Notes under the pieces: model-generated
What the model saw: the letters and a program-made list of their open reading frames with translations, nothing else
Database searches by the model: none
Told to the model about the DNA's origin: nothing
From: an uncultured Ruminococcus sp.
GTDB taxonomy: Bacteria > Bacillota > Clostridia > Oscillospirales > Ruminococcaceae
Assembly (NCBI GenBank): GCA_947589205.1
Contig: CANQCJ010000105.1
Coordinates: 1 to 7,506, forward strand
Length of the DNA: 7,506 nucleotides
Reading direction: 5' to 3'
Translations under genes and position numbers: made by a program
Shown here: piece by piece, positions 1 to 5,757 of the stretch
Numbering within the stretch: the stretch's first letter is position 1
How the letters are laid out: the number at the start of each line of letters is the position of its first letter

Positions 1-1
1 C

Positions 2-1681
2 ATTTTACAGGCTGCCAAAGCCGTAAACGTAGAGATCCCCTCGCTCTGCTATCTTAAAGACATCAACTGCATAGGCGCTTGCCGCGTCTGCGTAGTCGAG
101 GTCAAGGGCGGAAGAGGTCTTGTGGCTTCCTGCGTATATCCCGTTGCCGAGGGCATGGAGGTATTTACCAATACTCCCGCCGTAAGAGCATCGAGAAAAA
201 CGACTATCGAGCTTATTCTTTCGAGCCACAACAAAAAATGCCTTTCATGCGTGCGCAGCACCAACTGCGAGCTTCAGAAGCTTGCTTCCGATTACGGCTG
301 CGATGAGGACAGATTCCAGAGTGATGAAAAACGCTTTGAGATCGACAACGCTTCGCCGTATCTCGTAAGAGACAACAACAAGTGCGTTCAGTGTATGCGC
401 TGCGTTGCCGCCTGCAAGAATGTTCAGAGCGTATCCTGCATAGGACCTATCAAGCGCGGCTTCAACGTTCATGTAGGAAGCGCGTTTGAAAAGAGCATAA
501 ACGAAGCTCCCTGCGTAGGCTGCGGTCAGTGTATAGTTGCCTGTCCTGTCGGCGCGCTCACCGAGAAGAGCCAGACCGACGAAGTATGGAAGGCTCTCAG
601 CGATCCTTCCAAGAAGGTCGTATTCTTCACCGCTCCTTCGATAAGAGCTACCCTCGGCGAATGCTTCGATATGCCTATCGGAACGAACACCGAAGGAAAA
701 ATGGTCTCCGCTATCAGAAGGCTCGGCGCGGACAGCGTATTCAACATGGACGTTACCGCCGACCTTACTATAGTTGAAGAGGCTAACGAGCTTATCGACA
801 GGATAAAGAACGGCAAGACTATGCCTATGTTCACCTCCTGCTGCCCCGGCTGGGTAAAATTCTGCGAGCATTATTATCCCGATATGCTCTCATACCTTTC
901 TACCTGCAAATCGCCGCAGGCGATGTTCGGCGCGGTGCTCAAGAGCTACTACTGCCAGAAGCAGCACATTGATCCCAAGGATCTGTTCGTAGTCAGCGTT
1001 ATCCCCTGCACCTCGAAGAAATTTGAGGTAGGCAGAGACGAGATCAACAAGACTCCCGATATACAGGACGTTGACGTTGCGCTCACCACGCGCGAGCTTG
1101 CGAGAATGATCAAAAATTCCGGCATAGACTACGCTAACCTTGAGGACGGAAGGTTTGACGAGCCGTTCGAGGTAGCTACCGGCGGCGGAGCTATCTTCGG
1201 CGCGACCGGCGGCGTTATGGAAGCCGCTCTGCGTACTGCCGCTACTATCCTTGACGGAAGCTGCGAAGCTATCGAATTTAAGGAGGTCCGCGGAACAAAG
1301 GGCATCAAGGAAGCTACCTACAGCATCGCAGGTCAGGAAATAAACGTTGCCGTTGCATCGGGTCTTGCCAACGCGAGAACTATCCTCGAGCAGATCAAGT
1401 CGGGCGAAAAGAATTATCAGTTTGTCGAGATAATGGCTTGCCCCGGCGGCTGCATCAACGGCGGCGGTCAGCCGCTCCAGAGCGATTCTGTAAGAAACTA
1501 TGTCGATCTCAAGTCCATAAGAGCCAAGGCGCTTTACGATCTTGACGAGAGCTTAGAGCTTAGAAGATCGCACGAAAGCCCGGTCATCAAGCTGCTCTAT
1601 GACGAGTATTTTGACGAGCCCGGCAAGGCGAGAGCGCACAGACTTCTTCACACGACTTATGTAAAGAGAAGCGCTCACTGA
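2..1681 (+). CDS. hydA: [FeFe] hydrogenase catalytic subunit, HydA/HndD type (5' end outside window)
   Basis: This is the catalytic subunit of a cytoplasmic [FeFe] hydrogenase, which interconverts protons and H2. The frame is open from base 2 and 559 residues are visible; by comparison with the family about 15-20 N-terminal residues are missing. In order: a plant-type [2Fe-2S] domain (ligand codons at 47, 80, 89 and 131), a His/Cys [4Fe-4S] site HxxxCxxCxxxxxC (227-268), two ferredoxin-type [4Fe-4S] motifs (383-415 and 512-547), then the H-cluster domain with L1 TSCCPGW (833-853), L2 PCTSKKFE (from 1004) and L3 MACPGGCINGGGQP (from 1433). The C-terminal small-subunit-like tail YFDEP...RAHRLLH is present. 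Compared with the Clostridium pasteurianum CpI sequence as I recall it, the proton-path residues Glu279, Glu282, Arg286, Cys299 and Ser319 are conserved. The domain set fits both multimeric NAD(P)-linked, electron-bifurcating HydA/HndD and monomeric clostridial enzymes. HydB/HydC partners would lie upstream, outside the window. The oddity is Ile in place of the usual Met just before the L2 Pro-Cys. Family assignment is very secure; the subgroup is inferred. Confidence 0.96.
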   Translation: MLQAAKAVNVEIPSLCYLKDINCIGACRVCVVEVKGGRGLVASCVYPVAEGMEVFTNTPAVRASRKTTIELILSSHNKKCLSCVRSTNCELQKLASDYGCDEDRFQSDEKRFEIDNASPYLVRDNNKCVQCMRCVAACKNVQSVSCIGPIKRGFNVHVGSAFEKSINEAPCVGCGQCIVACPVGALTEKSQTDEVWKALSDPSKKVVFFTAPSIRATLGECFDMPIGTNTEGKMVSAIRRLGADSVFNMDVTADLTIVEEANELIDRIKNGKTMPMFTSCCPGWVKFCEHYYPDMLSYLSTCKSPQAMFGAVLKSYYCQKQHIDPKDLFVVSVIPCTSKKFEVGRDEINKTPDIQDVDVALTTRELARMIKNSGIDYANLEDGRFDEPFEVATGGGAIFGATGGVMEAALRTAATILDGSCEAIEFKEVRGTKGIKEATYSIAGQEINVAVASGLANARTILEQIKSGEKNYQFVEIMACPGGCINGGGQPLQSDSVRNYVDLKSIRAKALYDLDESLELRRSHESPVIKLLYDEYFDEPGKARAHRLLHTTYVKRSAH

Positions 1682-1692
1682 GCAATAAAAAT

Positions 1693-1726
1693 AACGGCGG
1701 AGCTGTAAAAGGCTTCGCCGTTTTTT
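1693..1726 (+). terminator. Rho-independent terminator after hydrogenase, probably bidirectional
   Basis: An 11-bp stem (AACGGCGGAGC at 1693-1703 pairing with GCTTCGCCGTT at 1712-1722, one G-U pair) with an 8-base loop runs into a T6 tract at 1721-1726. It starts 12 bases after the hydrogenase stop. The other side of the stem has an A-rich run (1684-1691), which reads as a T-rich run on the minus strand, so the same hairpin could also end the convergent reductase transcript, whose stop codon is 14 bases away. Confidence 0.9.
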
Positions 1727-1739
1727 ATTAGCCGTAATT

Positions 1740-2708
1740 TTAAATAATATTTTCCAAAAACGCCACCGTCTTGCGGTCGAATTTAAGATCCAACGCTTTC
1801 ATGTCCTCTTCTATCTGCCAAGGCTTTGAAGCCGCGAACACCGAGCTGACAAAAAACGGCTGACTGTTCAGATAGCCGAGCGGGATAACGGCAGGCGGGA
1901 TACCCTGCTGTTCGCTCAGCTGACGCACCCTTGCGAGCCGCGCAAGATTCGCCGTGCTGGTAAACTGACCCTCCGGCATACTCTTGCTGGTCGTTCCGTG
2001 AGCGAGCTTTGCGAAAAAGCCCTTAGCCTGCGGCGAATACGCCATGAGCGGCATCTGCGTGCGCTGATACCATTTAAATTCCCGCAGGTTCATGCAGACG
2101 ACGGTCGGATCGTCAAACATATCCGTGCTGCTGTGAGCAAGGCTGTAATTTATCTGACTTACCCGAAACGGCTCTAAGCCGTTAGCCTCAGCAAAGCGGT
2201 TGGCTTCCTCTATCCTTGCCGCCGTCCAGTTGGAAGCGCCGAGAAAACGCACCCTTCCGCTTTGGTAAAAATCATTCAGCGTCGGCATTATCTCCTCGAC
2301 CGGCACGCGCTCATCATCGCGGTGGAGAAAATAAATATCCGCCTGTTCGATATCGAGCACCTCGAGCGAGCGCGCAAGATCGGCTTCAAGCTCTTCGCGC
2401 GACAGCCGCGAAACGTCCATGCTTGAAAAATCGGGGTGACCGCCCTTAGTGCATATTATCATCTCATCGCGGCAGCTGCGCTCCTTTAGCCATCTGCCGA
2501 TGACCGTCTCGGAGGAATCCTCGCCGTCGTCCAGCCAGGAGCAGTAAGCTCTCGCGGTATCGAGACACCTTCCTCCGCAGGCGTAATATGTATCGAGCAG
2601 CTCAAAATAAACATCATCGGTATCTTTTCTTTCAAAATTCGCCGTGCCCATCGTCAAAGAGGGCAGCTTTAAGGAATATTTATCGTTTTTAATTTCAAAT
2701 TCCGCCAC
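1740..2708 (-). CDS. Aldo/keto reductase family oxidoreductase
   Basis: A 322-residue protein of the NAD(P)H-dependent aldo/keto reductase superfamily, a soluble (alpha/beta)8 barrel that reduces carbonyl groups. The length fits the family. The catalytic tetrad is complete: Asp50 and Tyr55 in CLDTARAY, Lys88 in CTKGG, and His129 in YFLHRDD. Further family marks are GxSNW (LGASNWTAARIEEA), SQINYSLAH, and a PLMAYSPQAKGFF segment followed by a C-terminal VIPLGYLNSQPFFVSSVFAASKPWQIEEDMKAL cofactor-binding stretch. In that last stretch the usual Ile-Pro-Gly pattern is altered to Ile-Pro-Leu-Gly-Tyr. The start is GTG at 2708, chosen because GAGGTGA lies 6 bases upstream (2715-2721 on the plus strand). 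The gene is monocistronic in this view, convergent with the hydrogenase and divergent from ylxM. The substrate cannot be told from sequence; sugar-like or general aldehyde/ketone reduction are equally possible. Confidence 0.93.
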   Translation of the reverse strand: MAEFEIKNDKYSLKLPSLTMGTANFERKDTDDVYFELLDTYYACGGRCLDTARAYCSWLDDGEDSSETVIGRWLKERSCRDEMIICTKGGHPDFSSMDVSRLSREELEADLARSLEVLDIEQADIYFLHRDDERVPVEEIMPTLNDFYQSGRVRFLGASNWTAARIEEANRFAEANGLEPFRVSQINYSLAHSSTDMFDDPTVVCMNLREFKWYQRTQMPLMAYSPQAKGFFAKLAHGTTSKSMPEGQFTSTANLARLARVRQLSEQQGIPPAVIPLGYLNSQPFFVSSVFAASKPWQIEEDMKALDLKFDRKTVAFLENII

Positions 2709-2744
2709 GTTATTTCACCTCAATCAAAAGTCCGGTCGTTTTTA

Positions 2745-2764
2745 AAATATGATATCACATATTT
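2745..2764. promoter_or_regulatory. Candidate operator dyad at the reductase promoter
   Basis: AAATATG (2745-2751) and CATATTT (2758-2764) form a perfect 7-bp inverted repeat with a 6-base spacer. It covers the end of the predicted -10 and the predicted transcription start of the reductase gene, a position typical of a repressor operator. No regulator gene is visible nearby, and AT-rich DNA yields such dyads by chance, so this is tentative. Confidence 0.35.
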
Positions 2765-2791
2765 ATAACCTATTATAAAGTAAATTGTAAA
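2762..2791 (-). promoter_or_regulatory. Candidate promoter of the aldo/keto reductase gene
   Basis: On the minus strand, TTTACA (plus 2786-2791) and TATAAA (plus 2762-2767) are separated by 18 bases, each one mismatch from sigma-A consensus. Transcription would begin near 2755, leaving a leader of about 45 bases before the GTG. A perfect TATAAT also exists at plus 2772-2777 but has no credible -35 at the right distance. Because the region is very AT-rich, chance matches are possible. Confidence 0.45.
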
Positions 2792-2818
2792 CAAATTTTT
2801 ATTTTTTGCCCAAAACGC

Positions 2819-2847
2819 TTGACAAGTAAATTAACTTGATATATAAT
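2819..2847 (+). promoter_or_regulatory. Consensus sigma-A promoter of the ylxM-ffh-rpsP-khpA operon
   Basis: TTGACA (2819-2824) and TATAAT (2842-2847) both match consensus exactly and are separated by the optimal 17 bases, with A/T-rich DNA upstream that could act as an UP element. Transcription should start near 2854, giving a leader of about 63 bases before ylxM. A perfect-consensus promoter fits strong constitutive expression of SRP and ribosomal genes. Confidence 0.9.
2823..2838. promoter_or_regulatory. Palindrome within the operon promoter spacer
   Basis: CAAGT (2823-2827) and ACTTG (2834-2838) flank an AATT core, making a 16-bp near-palindrome with a single mismatched pair (2828/2833). 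It lies between the -35 and -10 elements and overlaps the last two bases of the -35 box. A protein bound here would block RNA polymerase. It may also be a chance feature of AT-rich DNA. Confidence 0.35.
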
Positions 2848-2856
2848 ATAAATGTT

Positions 2857-2889
2857 GTAAAGAATTTTTGCTTTACGGCTTCAAAGCCG
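2857..2889 (+). other. Two tandem hairpins in the ylxM leader
   Basis: GTAAAG (2857-2862) pairs with CTTTAC (2871-2876) around an 8-base loop. CGGCT (2876-2880) pairs with AGCCG (2885-2889) around TCAA. The two stems share base 2876, so they nearly stack. They occupy the 5' end of the predicted operon transcript. There is no T-tract, so this is not a terminator; a stabilising 5' structure is the simplest reading. Confidence 0.45.
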
Positions 2890-2916
2890 CAGCATTGAAG
2901 GGAGCGCGTAAGGTCT

Positions 2917-3315
2917 GTGAGCGAGTTAGAGATAGAAAAGAATATCCGCATGGGCGTGCTTCTCGATCTTTACGGGGCTTTGCTTACCCCGCGGCAGCTC
3001 GACATGACAAGGCTTTATTTTAACGACGACCTGTCGCTTTCGGAGATAGCGGAGCAGTATAAGATAACAAGACAGGGCGTTCATGACGCGATAAAGCGCG
3101 CGGAGGAAACGCTGACGGAATATGACGATAAATTAAAGCTTGCGCAGATGCACGAGAAGCATAAAAATGAGCTTTACGAATTTAAACAGCAGGCGCTCGC
3201 CGCGCTCGATGAGTGCAGAAGGGTGAGCTTCGGCAAGAATATTGCCGATAAGATAATCGCACTGCTTGAAAATCTTGACGAGAAATTAGAAGAGTACGAA
3301 AATACGGACTATTAA
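2917..3315 (+). CDS. ylxM: YlxM-family helix-turn-helix protein, SRP operon
   Basis: A 132-residue member of the YlxM/p13-like family, small sigma-4-like helix-turn-helix proteins encoded directly before ffh in many Firmicutes and linked to signal recognition particle function. The N-terminus (IRMGVLLDLYGALLTPRQLDMTRLYFNDDLSLSEIAEQYKITRQGVHDAIKRAEETL, roughly residues 10-65) matches the family: the helix-turn-helix is around 35-62. The remainder is charged and likely coiled coil. The GTG start at 2917 gives the usual short lead-in before the conserved core. The best ribosome binding site is GGGAG at 2900-2904, 12 bases away, which is rather far; AAGG at 2910-2913 is too close. An in-frame ATG at 2950 has no ribosome binding site and would cut into the conserved first helix. 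Its stop overlaps the ribosome binding site of ffh, suggesting coupled expression. Confidence 0.9.
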   Translation: MSELEIEKNIRMGVLLDLYGALLTPRQLDMTRLYFNDDLSLSEIAEQYKITRQGVHDAIKRAEETLTEYDDKLKLAQMHEKHKNELYEFKQQALAALDECRRVSFGKNIADKIIALLENLDEKLEEYENTDY

Positions 3316-3329
3316 GGGAGGGCTGATAA

Positions 3330-4691
3330 ATGGCGTTCGAGGGTCTTTCTTCAAAGCTCGGAAGCGTGTTCAAAAAATTAAAGTCGCGCGGCAAGCTTTC
3401 GGAGGCCGACGTTAAAGAGGCTATGAGAGAAGTCAAAATGGCGCTTCTTGAAGCCGATGTAAGCTATAAGGTCGTAAAGGATTTTGTTAATAAAGTTACC
3501 GAGAGAAGTATCGGAGAGGACGTGCTTTCAAGCCTTACGCCCGCTCAGCAGGTCATAAAGATAGTAAACGAGGAGCTTATCGCGCTTATGGGCGACGGCA
3601 GCGCGAAGATAAATTTCCCGAACAAGCCGCCCTGCATTATCATGATGTGCGGACTTCAGGGCGCAGGCAAGACGACTCACGCCGCTAAGCTTGCGAAGCA
3701 TTTTAAGGAAAAGGAGCAAATGCGTCCTCTGCTTATCGCCGCCGACGTTTACCGTCCCGCGGCTATAGAACAGCTAAAAATTGTCGGAGCAAAGGCGCAG
3801 GTGCCTGTTTTTGAAATGGGTCAGATAGATCCGCGAAAGATAGTAAAAGAGGGTCTTAAACACGCGTCCGACTACGGCAACGATCTTGTTATTATAGATA
3901 CCGCAGGCCGTCTGCATATAGACGAGGAGCTTATGAATGAGCTTGTCGATATCAAGAGGATAGCTCAGCCGAACGAGATAATGCTCGTTGTGGACGCTAT
4001 GATAGGTCAGGACGCGGTAAAGGTCGCTTCAAGCTTTGACGAAGCGCTCGGCATCGACAGCATTTTAATGACGAAGCTCGATTCCGATACCAGAGGAGGA
4101 GCCGCGCTTTCGGTGCTTTCCGTTACCGGCAAACCGATAAAATTTGTCGGCATGGGCGAAAAGCTCGACGAGTTTGAGGTGTTCCACCCGGAGCGCATGG
4201 CTTCGAGAATACTCGGCATGGGCGATATGCTCACGCTTATCGAAAGGGCGACAGCCTCTATCGGTGAGCAGGACGCCGAGAGAATGGCTAAAAAAATGCA
4301 GGAGACCGGATTCGATATGAACGATCTGCTTGAAAATATGGAGCAGATACATCGTATGGGTTCGATGTCCTCTATCATAAAAATGATACCCGGCGCGGCG
4401 CAGGTCACCGATGAGCAGGTCGAAATGGGCGAAACTCAGCTCAAAAAGACTAAGGCGATGATTCAGTCTATGACAAAGGCTGAACGCGAAAAGCCTTCGC
4501 TCATCGACCCTAAACGCAAGCGCAGGATCGCCGCCGGAAGCGGCACTCAGGTAGCCGACGTCAATCAGCTTTTGAGACAGTTTGAGCAGATGCAGAGAAT
4601 GATGAAAAAATTCGGTCTCGGCGGAAATCTGCACGACAAAAAGGCGAAAAGACGCCGAGCAGGAATGCTCAAGCTTATGGGCGGCAAATAA
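3330..4691 (+). CDS. ffh: Signal recognition particle GTPase Ffh (SRP54)
   Basis: The protein component of the signal recognition particle. It binds 4.5S/SRP RNA and signal peptides of nascent membrane proteins and delivers ribosomes to the FtsY receptor. At 453 residues it is a normal length. The N domain is roughly residues 1-88. The G domain follows, with P-loop GLQGAGKTT (108-116), the insertion-box region DVYRPAAIEQL (139-149), DTAGR (190-194), TKLD (248-251) and GMGEKLDEF (274-282). The M domain (about 295-453) is methionine-rich, with SSIIKMIPGA (347-356) and the SRP-RNA-binding segment RKRRIAAGSG (396-405). The ATG at 3330 has GGAGG (3317-3321) 8 bases upstream, overlapping the end of ylxM. 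It is the second gene of the operon and is followed 63 bases later by rpsP. All key residues are present. Confidence 0.98.
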   Translation: MAFEGLSSKLGSVFKKLKSRGKLSEADVKEAMREVKMALLEADVSYKVVKDFVNKVTERSIGEDVLSSLTPAQQVIKIVNEELIALMGDGSAKINFPNKPPCIIMMCGLQGAGKTTHAAKLAKHFKEKEQMRPLLIAADVYRPAAIEQLKIVGAKAQVPVFEMGQIDPRKIVKEGLKHASDYGNDLVIIDTAGRLHIDEELMNELVDIKRIAQPNEIMLVVDAMIGQDAVKVASSFDEALGIDSILMTKLDSDTRGGAALSVLSVTGKPIKFVGMGEKLDEFEVFHPERMASRILGMGDMLTLIERATASIGEQDAERMAKKMQETGFDMNDLLENMEQIHRMGSMSSIIKMIPGAAQVTDEQVEMGETQLKKTKAMIQSMTKAEREKPSLIDPKRKRRIAAGSGTQVADVNQLLRQFEQMQRMMKKFGLGGNLHDKKAKRRRAGMLKLMGGK

Positions 4692-4754
4692 CAAAGCCTG
4701 ACTCGCGCGTTTACAGCGCGCTTATGGAAAAATATGCTATGGAGGTGAAAAATA
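4692..4754 (+). other. ffh-rpsP spacer with short GC hairpin
   Basis: A 63-base spacer. GCGCG (4705-4709) pairs with CGCGC (4717-4721) around a 7-base loop. No T-tract follows, so read-through into rpsP is expected. The rpsP ribosome binding site GGAGGTG lies at 4741-4747, 7 bases before the ATG. The hairpin could be an RNA-processing or stabilising element, but nothing shows this directly. Confidence 0.4.
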
Positions 4755-4997
4755 ATGGCGGTAAAGATCAGATTAAGAAAAATGGGCGCAAAGAAAGCCC
4801 CTTTTTACAGGATAGTAGTCGCTGATTCAAGATATCCCAGAGACGGACGTTTCATTGAGGAGATCGGTTATTACGATCCCACAAAGGATCCCGTTGTTCT
4901 TAAAGTCGATGACGAAAAGGCAAAGACTTGGATAGCTAACGGCGCACAGCCTACCGACAGAGTTAAGGCGCTTCTTAAAAAGAACGGCACTCTCTGA
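4755..4997 (+). CDS. rpsP: 30S ribosomal protein S16 (bS16)
   Basis: Small-subunit ribosomal protein S16, which binds the 5' domain of 16S rRNA and is needed early in 30S assembly. The 80-residue length is typical. The start MAVKIRLRKMGAKKAPFYRIVVADSRYPRDGRFIEEIGYYDP is the diagnostic N-terminal half of the family, followed by the usual WIANGAQPTDRVKALLKKNG ending. The ATG at 4755 has a strong GGAGGTG site 7 bases upstream. Its place between ffh and khpA is the standard Firmicute order. Codons favour well-translated triplets, as expected for a ribosomal protein. Confidence 0.98.
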   Translation: MAVKIRLRKMGAKKAPFYRIVVADSRYPRDGRFIEEIGYYDPTKDPVVLKVDDEKAKTWIANGAQPTDRVKALLKKNGTL

Positions 4998-5011
4998 TTC
5001 GTTTTATCAAG

Positions 5012-5060
5012 CCCGGATTCGTCATGGAAGCAAAAAGCTTCGTGACGAATTTCAAGCGGG
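5012..5060 (+). other. Long hairpin between rpsP and khpA
   Basis: ATTCGTCA (5017-5024) pairs with TGACGAAT (5043-5050). Inside this, GAAGC (5027-5031) pairs with GCTTC (5037-5041) around an A5 loop. CCCG (5012-5015) and CGGG (5057-5060) can add an outer clamp. The core is 13 perfect pairs plus a small asymmetric bulge (TG against G). No T-run follows, so it is not a standard terminator. It could be an RNase processing site, a barrier that sets the S16:KhpA ratio, or a protein-binding element; the function is unknown. Confidence 0.65.
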
Positions 5061-5103
5061 TCAAACAAATTCAGCAATTTTCTTGAAAGGAATGTGGAAA
5101 TAA

Positions 5104-5337
5104 ATGGAAGAACTTCTTAAAACAGTCGCAGAAGAGCTTGTTGAAAACAAGGACGCGGTGAGCGTAACGACAGACCCCGAAAATGAAGAGGGCGTTATCG
5201 TTTACCATCTTCATGTTGCGGAAAGCGATATGGGCAGAGTTATCGGCAAGCAGGGCAGGATCGCTAAGGCTATCAGAGTAGTCATGAGAGCGGGCGCTGC
5301 AAGGCGCGGACAGAAGATCATGGTCGAGATAGACTGA
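5104..5337 (+). CDS. khpA: KH-domain RNA-binding protein KhpA (YlqC family)
   Basis: A 77-residue single KH-domain protein. In Gram-positive bacteria KhpA partners with KhpB (Jag/EloR), binds many RNAs and influences cell division and elongation. The signature is GRVIGKQGRIAKAIRVVMRA, with the RNA-binding GxxG loop at Gly48-Lys-Gln-Gly51. The flanking beta strands EEGVIVYHLHVAESD and GQKIMVEID are also present. The length is normal. The ATG at 5104 is supported by the family N-terminus (MEELLKTVAEELVENKDAV) and an AAAGGA site at 5086-5091, about 12 bases upstream; an in-frame TAA immediately precedes the ATG and rules out a longer form. It follows rpsP by 106 bases containing a long hairpin. 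The usual next genes, rimM, trmD and rplS, are absent here. Confidence 0.96.
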   Translation: MEELLKTVAEELVENKDAVSVTTDPENEEGVIVYHLHVAESDMGRVIGKQGRIAKAIRVVMRAGAARRGQKIMVEID

Positions 5338-5363
5338 CAAACCTAACTGATAATGAATAATAT
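5334..5363 (+). promoter_or_regulatory. Possible promoter for the TauE/SafE pair
   Basis: CTGACA (5334-5339, one mismatch from TTGACA) overlaps the khpA stop codon and lies 18 bases before TAATAT (5358-5363, four of six matches). Transcription would start near 5370, just inside or past the left arm of the downstream hairpin. The prediction is weak, but it would explain separate expression of the transporter genes. Confidence 0.35.
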
Positions 5364-5396
5364 TCACCTCGTTTGGAAATACTTTCTGCGAGGTGA
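5364..5396 (+). promoter_or_regulatory. Hairpin that sequesters the ribosome binding site of the next gene
   Basis: TCACCTCG (5364-5371) and CGAGGTGA (5389-5396) form a perfect 8-bp stem, and GAAA/TTTC (5376-5379 and 5383-5386) can extend it inside. The right arm contains GAGGTGA, the only good ribosome binding site for the ATG at 5403, with 6-base spacing. The TCTTTT after the stem might also give weak termination after khpA. The base pairing is plain in the sequence; a regulatory role is inferred. Confidence 0.6.
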
Positions 5397-5402
5397 TCTT
5401 TT

Positions 5403-5756
5403 ATGTCTGAAAAATTAAAAACTGCGGCGGTGGGCGCGCTCTGCGGAGCGGCAAACGGTTTTTTCGGTTCGGGCGGCGGGATAATCGCCGTACCGCTGCT
5501 GGAAAATGACGGCATGGAAATAAAAAAGGCTCATGCGACTTCTATAGCGATAACGCTGCCGTTAAGCATTGTCAGCGCGGTAGTTTATTTTTCAAAGGGA
5601 AGTCTAAATATTACGGAAGCGTTAAAATATCTCCCCGGAGGGATAGCGGGGGTCGCGGTCGGCGGACTGCTCATAAAAAAGATCTCGCCCGTAATGCTTC
5701 AAAAGCTTTTCGGCGCGGTCATGATATATTTCGGCGTAAGAATGCTGGTGTTTTGA
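5403..5756 (+). CDS. Half-size TauE/SafE family membrane protein, first of pair
   Basis: A 117-residue integral membrane protein matching one half of a TauE/SafE (DUF81) permease; full members are about 250 residues with two repeats. Members export or import small anions such as sulfite, sulfoacetate or other organosulfur compounds, but the substrate here is unknown. The N-terminal repeat motif GAANGFFGSGGGIIAVPLL (about residues 14-32) with its glycine cluster is diagnostic. Hydrophobic segments fall near residues 7-32, 45-64, 76-92 and 98-116. It ends TGA at 5756, one base before the next ATG. The ATG at 5403 has GAGGTGA 6 bases upstream, within a hairpin. It most likely assembles with the next protein into one transporter. 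Confidence 0.88.
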   Translation: MSEKLKTAAVGALCGAANGFFGSGGGIIAVPLLENDGMEIKKAHATSIAITLPLSIVSAVVYFSKGSLNITEALKYLPGGIAGVAVGGLLIKKISPVMLQKLFGAVMIYFGVRMLVF

Positions 5757-5757
5757 A

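Noticed and set aside
245..871. Long open frame on the minus strand opposite the hydrogenase gene
   Set aside because: It lies wholly within a confidently identified gene, shows no recognisable domain, and results from codon bias in the sense gene.
1740..2708. Functional link between the aldo/keto reductase and the hydrogenase
   Set aside because: They are convergent, separated by a terminator and have separate promoters; shared redox chemistry alone does not support a pathway.
4065..4694. Long open frame on the minus strand opposite ffh
   Set aside because: Entirely antisense to the Ffh G and M domains, with low-complexity His/Leu/Ser-rich content and no family resemblance.
4710..4738. Possible internal promoter before rpsP (TTTACA-17-TATGCT)
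   Set aside because: The -10 is weak and the predicted start near 4745 would fall inside the rpsP ribosome binding site, giving a poorly translatable transcript.
5012..5060. Intrinsic terminator between rpsP and khpA
   Set aside because: The stem is strong but no T-tract follows it, and khpA is normally cotranscribed with rpsP.
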